DNA from: Chloroflexia bacterium
Lineage (GTDB): Bacteria; Chloroflexota; Chloroflexia; Thermomicrobiales; UBA6265
NCBI GenBank assembly: GCA_013698495.1
Contig: JACCUV010000276.1
Coordinates: forward strand, 1 to 5,867
DNA length: 5,867 nt
Direction: 5' to 3'
A program made the translations under genes and the position numbers. Position 1 is the stretch's first letter, and every line of letters starts with the position of its first letter. This document shows positions 1 to 4,538 of this stretch, piece after piece. The notes beneath the pieces were generated by a model. That model worked only from the letters and a program-made list of their open reading frames with translations. It was not told where the DNA came from and did no database searches.

Positions 1-35
1 CCCATGACCGGGAGTACCGCCTTGTGGAACGGAGG

Positions 36-60
36 CGGGACGACACGGGGTCGTCCCCTA
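36..60 (-). repeat. GTAGGGG-type palindromic repeat, copy B
   Basis: On the plus strand GGGACGAC (37-44) and GTCGTCCC (50-57) form a perfect 8-bp stem with a 5-base loop. Read on the minus strand it begins TAGGGG and ends CCCG, like copy A. It lies 56 bases beyond the stop of the Tet(M)-like gene, in that gene's transcript orientation, so it may also shape that mRNA's 3' end. No T-run follows. Confidence 0.65.
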
Positions 61-74
61 TGAGGCGTGGTTGT

Positions 75-95
75 GGAAGGCCAAGCGGGCCCTCC
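75..95 (-). terminator. Possible terminator hairpin after the Tet(M)-like gene
   Basis: GGAAGGCC (75-82) pairs with GGCCCTCC (88-95) with a single A/C mismatch and a 5-base loop. It begins 21 bases past the TGA of the GTPase gene. A GC-rich stem in this position suits a 3' end, but there is no uridine run, so intrinsic termination is doubtful. Confidence 0.3.
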
Positions 96-116
96 CCCCA
101 CGAGGCGGCGATGCGC

Positions 117-2081
117 TCACGATTGGCTAACCTGAGCGAGGTAGAACTTGCGGTCGAGGGGGTTGAAGTCGGTGCGGGGGCGGGTGGGGGCGGGGCCAAC
201 GACGGGGGCATAGGCGTCGAAGCGGCTTTCGAAGTCACCGCCGCCGCGGGTGATGCCGGGCAGCCGTTGCTCGAAGGCGTGGACTTCCGACGAGGGAATC
301 GTGCCAGCGAGGCGCCAGCCGTTTCCATGCCACTCATTTTGCTGGACTTGCCCGCGGGCGGCGCCGATCGCGGCCAGCGCGTCGCCGAGGCAGTCCTCGG
401 GAGTGTCGAGGGTGAAGCGCTCGACGGGTTCGAGGACATGGGTCCGAGCCCGGCGCAGGGCGGTCATGAGCACGAGGGGCGTGAGGTTGCGGAAGTCGGC
501 GGCGGTGGTGACAGGTGAGGCGAAGGCGACATCGGTGAGCGTGACCTGGCAGTCGATCACGCGCCAGCCATGCAGGCCCTCCTCAAATGTAGCGTATACC
601 GTTTCCTCAATGGCGGTATAGTAGGACAAAGGCAATGAGCCCAGTTCACGTTTATACGTAATTCCGTTGCCGGCGGCGCACGGTTCGATGTGGAGGCCGA
701 CGGTGGCGACAAATGGATTGCCGGCGCCGCCCATGTGCTCAACTGCCGCGCCAACGCCGATCGGGGTCTCGACGCAGATCACCTGGCTTGGCTCGAAGAT
801 GGCGTCGACGCCGTAGTCGTCGGTCAGCGTGGCCGCGATTACCTCCTTTTGGACTTCGCCATAGAGGCGGACCGAGATCGCGCCGCGGCGGGTGTCACGA
901 CGAATGCTGATCAGCGGGTCCTGTTCGGCCAGACCGGCGAGGGCCGAATTCAGTTGTGGGCGCAGAACCGGGTCGTGGGCGCTGACGACGCTTTCCATGA
1001 TCGGCGGCGGAAATGCAGCTCGCGGTCGCCCGCCGGGTTCACAGCCCAGATAGTCGCCGATCATGGTTTCCTTGAGGCCGTGGAGGCGCACGATATCGCC
1101 GGCCTGGGCGAAGGCCACCTGCTTCTGGCGGCCATCGTCGAAGGCGTCGATGCCGGTAATCCGGGATTCGTAGGCGAGGGTTGGCTCGCCGGGCGCCAGG
1201 CGACGGAACGGGACTCGTTCGCGGCTTTCGATGCGTCCGGAGTAGAGGCGGGCGTAGACGATTTTTTCGCCGTTCCGGGTTCGCTGGATTTTGAAGACCG
1301 TGCCGGTCAGCGGATCGCCGCCGCAACCATCTGCCGGCGGCATGAAGCGGGCGACTCCGGCCAGAACCTGGTCAACGCCTTGCCCGGTGCGGGCTGAGCC
1401 GAAAATGACGGGAACGATGAGCCGACGTCGCATTTGGGCGACGAGTTCGACGTCGAGGGCTTGTGGATCGATCGGATCGGCGTCGCGAAGCCAGGCGCCC
1501 AGGAGGTCGTCGTTCGTTTCGGTGAGGATGTCGATCAGGGATTCGCTGTGTTCCGGATCGCGATGCGATTTGGCGAGGACGCGAGCATCGGGAGAGCCAA
1601 TGCCGGACACGGTGTTGAGGGCGATGACGCGCAAACCGAGTTTGCGGCGGATGTCGTCGAGCAGTTCGATGTCGCGGGCGCCCTGGCGGTCGATCTTGTT
1701 GGCGAAGACGATGATCGGGATGCCGGCGGTGGCGATGGCGCGGGCGAGGCGGCGCGTCTGCGACTGGACGCCTTCGACGGCGGAAACAACGAGGACCACG
1801 CCGTCGAGGACACCGAGCGCGCGTTCGACCTCGGCGATGAAGTCGGGGTGGCCGGGGGTGTCGATGAGGTTGATCTTGAGGTCTCCGAGGCGAAAGGAGA
1901 CGACAGCGGACTGGATCGTGATTCCGCGTTGGCGTTCAAGCTCGAGCGTATCGGTTTGGGTGGTGCCCTGATCTACGCTGCCGATCGCGCCAATGACGCC
2001 GGTCTCATAGAGGATGGCTTCGGTGAGAGTGGTTTTTCCGGCGTCGACATGCGCCAGAATGCCAATGTTGACGGTCTGCAT
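117..2081 (-). CDS. Tet(M)/Otr(A)-like ribosomal protection GTPase (EF-G paralogue)
   Basis: This is a 654-residue translational GTPase of the tetracycline ribosomal protection family; Tet(M) has 639 residues. Such proteins bind the ribosome like EF-G and displace tetracycline from the decoding site using GTP. Visible GTPase motifs are AHVDAGKT (10-17), RGIT (52-55), DTPGH (74-78), NKID (128-131) and GSA (228-230). The domain order after the G domain follows Tet(M) to the end. The domain IV loop ASPVTT (521-526) keeps the proline equivalent to Tet(M) Pro509, which contacts the decoding centre, but has alanine where Tet(M) has tyrosine before SPV. A C-terminal helix-like tail (about 634-654) is present, as in Tet(M). 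The ATG at 2081 matches the family N-terminus (MxxxNIGxLAHVDAGKTT) exactly, although its own Shine-Dalgarno sequence is poor. The gene is monocistronic with its own promoter. Codons for residues about 472-501 are unusually AT-rich. Family assignment is firm. Actual tetracycline resistance is inference, because many environmental homologues are untested. Confidence 0.93.
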   Translation of the reverse strand: MQTVNIGILAHVDAGKTTLTEAILYETGVIGAIGSVDQGTTQTDTLELERQRGITIQSAVVSFRLGDLKINLIDTPGHPDFIAEVERALGVLDGVVLVVSAVEGVQSQTRRLARAIATAGIPIIVFANKIDRQGARDIELLDDIRRKLGLRVIALNTVSGIGSPDARVLAKSHRDPEHSESLIDILTETNDDLLGAWLRDADPIDPQALDVELVAQMRRRLIVPVIFGSARTGQGVDQVLAGVARFMPPADGCGGDPLTGTVFKIQRTRNGEKIVYARLYSGRIESRERVPFRRLAPGEPTLAYESRITGIDAFDDGRQKQVAFAQAGDIVRLHGLKETMIGDYLGCEPGGRPRAAFPPPIMESVVSAHDPVLRPQLNSALAGLAEQDPLISIRRDTRRGAISVRLYGEVQKEVIAATLTDDYGVDAIFEPSQVICVETPIGVGAAVEHMGGAGNPFVATVGLHIEPCAAGNGITYKRELGSLPLSYYTAIEETVYATFEEGLHGWRVIDCQVTLTDVAFASPVTTAADFRNLTPLVLMTALRRARTHVLEPVERFTLDTPEDCLGDALAAIGAARGQVQQNEWHGNGWRLAGTIPSSEVHAFEQRLPGITRGGGDFESRFDAYAPVVGPAPTRPRTDFNPLDRKFYLAQVSQS

Positions 2082-2142
2082 GCAACAGGCTTCTTTCGTC
2101 GAGAATCGTGATCGTCACTGGATTTCTCGAGACCTGGCGCAT
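2005..2142 (-). CDS. Candidate 45-codon leader ORF overlapping the GTPase start
   Basis: An ATG at 2142 with an excellent GAGGAG ribosome binding site opens a 45-residue frame beginning MRQVSRNPVT. It runs 20 codons, passes the GTPase ATG in a +1-offset frame and stops with TGA at 2007-2005, inside the GTP-binding loop region. From about residue 21 it is simply the shifted frame of the GTPase gene (HADRQHWHSG), so only its first 20 codons are independent sequence. I recognise no product. If translated it would compete with, or gate, initiation at 2081, as a regulatory leader could; tet(M) itself is known to be controlled through a short leader peptide. The alternatives are chance, or a one-base indel that hides a 20-residue N-terminal extension of the GTPase. 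Confidence 0.35.
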   Translation of the reverse strand: MRQVSRNPVTITILDERSLLHADRQHWHSGACRRRKNHSHRSHPL

Positions 2143-2158
2143 GCGTCCGCTCCTCTCT
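2143..2158 (-). promoter_or_regulatory. Strong Shine-Dalgarno site preceding ATG 2142
   Basis: The minus strand reads AGAGAGGAG followed by 7 bases and an ATG at 2142. GAGGAG occupies 2155-2150. This is the best ribosome binding site in the leader. It serves an ATG that is out of frame with the GTPase, whose own start at 2081 is preceded only by a weak AAAGAAG stretch. It therefore supports translation of the upstream ORF. Confidence 0.5.
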
Positions 2159-2194
2159 GCCGATGGGTGGGGTGTTCGCGTTTCAACGGGGGTT

Positions 2195-2223
2195 ATCGTA
2201 GCGTATTGGCGATCTGGGGTCAA
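2195..2223 (-). promoter_or_regulatory. Sigma-A/70-type promoter for the Tet(M)-like gene
   Basis: On the minus strand TTGACC (2223-2218) is followed after exactly 17 bases by TACGAT (2200-2195). The -35 matches consensus at 5 of 6 positions. The -10 matches at 4 of 6, including the important first two and last bases. Transcription would begin near 2188, about 45 bases before the upstream ORF start (2142) and about 107 before the GTPase ATG. This is sequence pattern only. Confidence 0.55.
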
Positions 2224-2331
2224 TTGGCCCGGCGGATTGCGAAGCATCCCAGGGCTGACGCCCCCGGTGCCTGTTGCGAAGCGTGCCGTAGGCGACCGGG
2301 GTCCGCCCGCACGGGTCGAAGAAGGCGGAAG

Positions 2332-2384
2332 ACCGGGACGATCACGATCACGGGCGAACACCCCTTCATCGCGGTCGTCCCGGT
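2332..2384. repeat. 10-bp perfect inverted repeat, 33-base spacer
   Basis: ACCGGGACGA (2332-2341) is perfectly complementary to TCGTCCCGGT (2375-2384). It lies 64 bases past the stop of the downstream DUF402 gene as read on the minus strand. It could form a hairpin in that transcript, but the spacer is long and no T-run follows, so a terminator role is weakly supported. It may be a decayed palindromic repeat. Confidence 0.4.
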
Positions 2385-2407
2385 GGCCTTGATGCCGGTA
2401 TCCAGCA

Positions 2408-2427
2408 GGGCCGGTACCGCCCCTACG
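2408..2427 (-). repeat. Degenerate GTAGGGG-type palindromic repeat (copy C)
   Basis: The minus strand reads CGTAGGGG, then the perfect 8-base palindrome CGGTACCG, then GCCC. The arms pair as GGG/CCC with one mismatch. The TAGGGG entry and CCC exit match the two full copies at 36-60 and 5695-5719, but the loop is absent. A second pairing, CCGGTAC (2411-2417) with GTACCGG (2431-2437), overlaps it. It begins 21 bases beyond the DUF402 stop codon, so it could help end the operon transcript. Confidence 0.45.
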
Positions 2428-2447
2428 AAAGTACCGGACTTACGGTC

Positions 2448-3110
2448 TCAATCCGGGTAGTCGAGGCCGTCGTCCCAATTGGGGGGCAGTTGGGGGACGG
2501 GCCAGGCGGGGTCGGGGCGCCAGGATTCGAAGCTGGCGTTGAACGGCCAGGCGCGGGTTTCGACCTCGGCGACGATGCGCTCGCCTTCGCGGCGGACCTC
2601 GTCGAGCAGGGCGGCGGCGATCAGGCCGTGCTCGCGGGCAAGTTCCCACTCGTCCTCGTCTTTCCAGCGCCAGGTGAAGTCGGGATAAATCCAGACATCG
2701 AGCAGGTAGTCGGCGGTGTCGAATCCGAGGTGGTTGCGCTTCAGACGAGTCTGGATGTTGCCGTAGTAGCCGAAGAGTTCGCTATCGGATTCGCGCCACA
2801 TGAACCAGATCGCGGACATCCGGCCCGGCCTATGGAGCATGAGGACATGGTTGTCGGACCAGGCAGAATCGGCGAATCCACCGATCAGGCGCTCACGCTC
2901 CACAAATGGCATGGCGCGCGTGATCTTCTCGCCATCGCGGGTGGCTTGGCCTTTTAGCGGTGTGCCGGCGGCGACGTAGAGGGCGATGTATTTGTCGTCA
3001 TCGTGGACGACGGTGACGGGCACGATCAGGTCGCCGGGTTTGTTGCGGAGGTAGCGGAGCAGGATTTGCTCGCCGGTTTGCCAATGGGTTGTCACGGGCG
3101 CGAGCGTCAC
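2448..3110 (-). CDS. DUF402 domain protein, downstream copy (operon gene 3)
   Basis: This is a 220-residue soluble protein of the DUF402 family (PF04167). Characterised relatives are metal-dependent phosphohydrolases: FomD, which hydrolyses a cytidylyl-phosphonate in fosfomycin biosynthesis, and the staphylococcal nucleoside tri-/diphosphatase Ntdp. The family core is clear: FGYYGNIQ (113-120), then D131, D134 and the LLDVW aspartate (138), then the acidic WKDEDEWE block (149-156), which are the expected metal-binding positions. A C-terminal tail WPF...W.PDP.W..P.LP..W (188-212) is shared with the upstream paralogue. The start is GTG at 3110, with GGAG five bases upstream, and it overlaps the GNAT stop by 4 bases (GTGA), which implies translational coupling. 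The substrate is unknown; a nucleotide or phosphonate phosphatase activity is inference from the family. Confidence 0.88.
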   Translation of the reverse strand: MTLAPVTTHWQTGEQILLRYLRNKPGDLIVPVTVVHDDDKYIALYVAAGTPLKGQATRDGEKITRAMPFVERERLIGGFADSAWSDNHVLMLHRPGRMSAIWFMWRESDSELFGYYGNIQTRLKRNHLGFDTADYLLDVWIYPDFTWRWKDEDEWELAREHGLIAAALLDEVRREGERIVAEVETRAWPFNASFESWRPDPAWPVPQLPPNWDDGLDYPD

Positions 3111-3637
3111 GAAAGCTCCGTGAGGAGATAGACGCAGTCATCGTGCTCCTCGAATTCACGGCCGTGCGAGTCGGGGGCGAGCCAGGTGACTCGATGCTCG
3201 GAGTTGGGCACGAGCGCGAAGCCGCGTCGCTCGTAGAGGTCGTGGGCGGTGGGGTTTCCCAAGCCAACCCCGAGTCCGAGTCGGGTGACGCCGCGATTGA
3301 GACAGAGCGTGGCGGCGTGGTCGAGCATGGCGCTGCCGATGCCCCGACCTCGAAGTGCGGCTTTGACGACGAAGTCCTCGATTTCGGCGCACGACGGCGC
3401 GAGCGACCGGACACGAGGGTGCTCGGGACCATTCCATTTGAGCAGCAGGTGACCGACGATCTCGTCGTCAATGAGCGCGAGGAGGTAGACGACTTCCCCG
3501 GCCAGCTGGCGGGCGTATCGGCTGTCGTGTTTCGAGGGCAAACCTCCGCTGAATGGCAATGCTTTCAGTTCGGCCAGGTCTGCTTCGGTGGCGAGGCGCA
3601 GTTGTGGGCGAAGGATGGGTTCGCTGCTGTTGGTCAT
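3107..3637 (-). CDS. GNAT-family N-acetyltransferase (operon gene 2)
   Basis: This is a 176-residue GCN5-related acetyltransferase, which would transfer acetyl from acetyl-CoA to an amine. The central strand EIEDFVVKAALRGRGIG (85-101) carries the acetyl-CoA pyrophosphate loop in the RxxGxG form (R96, G99, G101). The second conserved block, NPTAHDLYERRGF (128-140), has the usual asparagine and the tyrosine that often acts as general acid (Y135). The single domain has normal length. The start was placed at ATG 3637 because it forms ATGA with the TGA of the upstream DUF402 gene. An extension to 3700 would run 64 bases into that gene and adds no GNAT sequence. No good Shine-Dalgarno sequence precedes it, consistent with coupling. 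The substrate cannot be read from sequence: a small molecule, an antibiotic-like amine or a protein terminus are all possible. Confidence 0.9.
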   Translation of the reverse strand: MTNSSEPILRPQLRLATEADLAELKALPFSGGLPSKHDSRYARQLAGEVVYLLALIDDEIVGHLLLKWNGPEHPRVRSLAPSCAEIEDFVVKAALRGRGIGSAMLDHAATLCLNRGVTRLGLGVGLGNPTAHDLYERRGFALVPNSEHRVTWLAPDSHGREFEEHDDCVYLLTELS

Positions 3638-4266
3638 TCGACTTCGGACCGCCACTCGTCCGGAAGCCTTGGGATCGCCCAGGTAGGGTCGGGCTGCCAC
3701 TCGATGAGCGAGTTGTCGAACGGGAACTGGCGCGCTTCGATCTGGGCGACGCGTCGCGCGCCCTCGACGCGAATCGCGAGTGCTTCCTCGATCGTGAGCC
3801 GTTCGGCGTCGACCGCCAGCTCCAGTTCGTCATCGTCTTTCCAGACCCACGACTTGTCCGGCTTGACGCGGATGTCCAGAAAGTGATCTTCGGTGGTGAA
3901 GCCGAGCGCGGTGCGGGACAGGGGGCGTTGCAAGTTCACGTACCAGCCCTCGAATTCGCCAGTTGCAGTTGACCATTTCAGGCGCACGCCGCTGGCGGAG
4001 GTGGGGTCGGTGAGCGTGAGTTGACACGAATTCCACTCGACGGGAACGAGGCGCGACCCGCGGCGGCGGAGGTCGTCGACGCGGATCACACGGGGCACGG
4101 GTGAATCGTCCAGCAGCCGGCGACGGAGAAACCACGTGCCGGGGGCGAGGTAGTGGGCGATCCGGGCATCCGTATCTTCGACAACGGTAGCAGGCATGAC
4201 GAGAAACGGGATATCGGCGATCCGAAAGTTGACGATGATCGCGTCTCCGGGTTGTCGTCCCGCCAT
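3634..4266 (-). CDS. DUF402 domain protein, upstream copy (operon gene 1)
   Basis: This is a 210-residue DUF402 (PF04167) protein and the first gene of the operon. Family signatures are GWYVNLQ (107-113), the TEDHFLDI segment (125-132) and the acidic KDDDELE block (143-149), which together should form the metal and phosphate site. The tail FPF...W.PDP.W..P.LP..W (181-205) matches the downstream paralogue, although the N-terminal halves have diverged strongly. I chose ATG 4266: it has GAGG about six bases upstream, and the DUF402 fold starts at once (GDAIIV). The frame stays open to 4413, but that extension has no family match and would cover the likely promoter. Its TGA overlaps the GNAT ATG. 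By family it is probably a nucleotide or nucleotidyl-phosphonate phosphohydrolase; its substrate is unknown. Confidence 0.87.
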   Translation of the reverse strand: MAGRQPGDAIIVNFRIADIPFLVMPATVVEDTDARIAHYLAPGTWFLRRRLLDDSPVPRVIRVDDLRRRGSRLVPVEWNSCQLTLTDPTSASGVRLKWSTATGEFEGWYVNLQRPLSRTALGFTTEDHFLDIRVKPDKSWVWKDDDELELAVDAERLTIEEALAIRVEGARRVAQIEARQFPFDNSLIEWQPDPTWAIPRLPDEWRSEVE

Positions 4267-4330
4267 GTTCCCTCGCCCAGTCCTGACCTTGCGCTGGCCG
4301 CGATCGTGGCCCGATTGTATGCCAGTGCAC

Positions 4331-4338
4331 ACTATACT
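4331..4338. promoter_or_regulatory. Candidate symmetric -10 element for divergent transcription
   Basis: ACTATACT lies between the divergent DUF402 operon and prfA. On the plus strand it gives TATACT (4333-4338, 5 of 6 to TATAAT). On the minus strand it gives TATAGT (4336-4331, also 5 of 6). Transcripts would start about 58 bases before the DUF402 ATG and about 194 before the prfA GTG. No good -35 is seen on either side: the best minus-strand candidate, GTGCAA at a 16-base spacing, matches only 3 of 6. It is the most AT-rich and most promoter-like spot in this spacer. Confidence 0.35.
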
Positions 4339-4348
4339 TGCGGATGCG

Positions 4349-4361
4349 GCGGTTGCACCGC
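4349..4361. other. Small GC-rich hairpin in the prfA leader
   Basis: GCGGT (4349-4353) and ACCGC (4357-4361) form a perfect 5-bp stem with a 3-base loop, just downstream of the symmetric -10. No T-run follows. It would lie at the very 5' end of a prfA transcript started near 4345, where it could affect stability. The rest of the spacer 4267-4538 shows no gene and no riboswitch I recognise. Confidence 0.25.
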
Positions 4362-4525
4362 GCCCCGCGGGCAATGTCCACACCGAGACGGGCAGGTTCC
4401 CCTTTACCATCACCGGCCAGATCCGGTATGCGACCAGTCAGCCGTCCCTACGACCGACGACACACCCTTGCGGCTTCATCCACTTTTTCCCAGTCGCACG
4501 TGCACATTTTCCGCGCCCGATCATT

Positions 4526-4530
4526 GGAGA
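4526..4530 (+). promoter_or_regulatory. Ribosome binding site deciding the prfA GTG start
   Basis: GGAGA at 4526-4530 sits 8 bases before the GTG at 4539 but 20 before the next in-frame ATG at 4551. The spacing favours GTG initiation. Confidence 0.6.
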
Positions 4531-4538
4531 CTTGACCC

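Larger units (their letters stand above)
2082..2447. other. 366-base intergenic region between DUF402 operon end and GTPase start
   Basis: No conventional gene is supported here. It holds the GTPase promoter (2195-2223), the leader ORF start (2142) with its ribosome binding site, a 10-bp inverted repeat (2332-2341/2375-2384), two further long-range inverted repeats (2105-2116/2337-2348 and 2169-2179/2354-2364) and a GTAGGGG-type repeat remnant (2408-2427) close to the operon's stop codon. Open frames on the plus strand across it have no recognisable family and no convincing ribosome binding site. Confidence 0.7.

Noticed and set aside
690..1397. Long plus-strand open frame (235 codons), with neighbours at 24-518, 1291-1971 and 1434-2111
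   Set aside because: All lie antisense to the Tet(M)-like gene, match no family, and are expected from GC-rich third positions.
3638..3700. 21-residue N-terminal extension of the GNAT
   Set aside because: It would overlap the upstream gene by 67 bases. The ATG at 3637 forms a neat ATGA junction and starts before the first GNAT strand.
4314..4319. TACAAT on the minus strand as the -10 for the DUF402 operon
   Set aside because: There is no acceptable -35 at 16-18 bases (CGCAAG at 17). The adjacent TATAGT is a similar match and forms the symmetric element.
4267..4413. N-terminal extension of the upstream DUF402 gene to ATG 4413
   Set aside because: The 49 extra residues have no DUF402 character and cover the likely promoter. 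ATG 4266 has a GAGG site and starts at the fold.
4402..4430. TTTACC with TATGCG as a prfA promoter
   Set aside because: Both hexamers are poor matches (4 and 3 of 6), so it was not reported as a feature.
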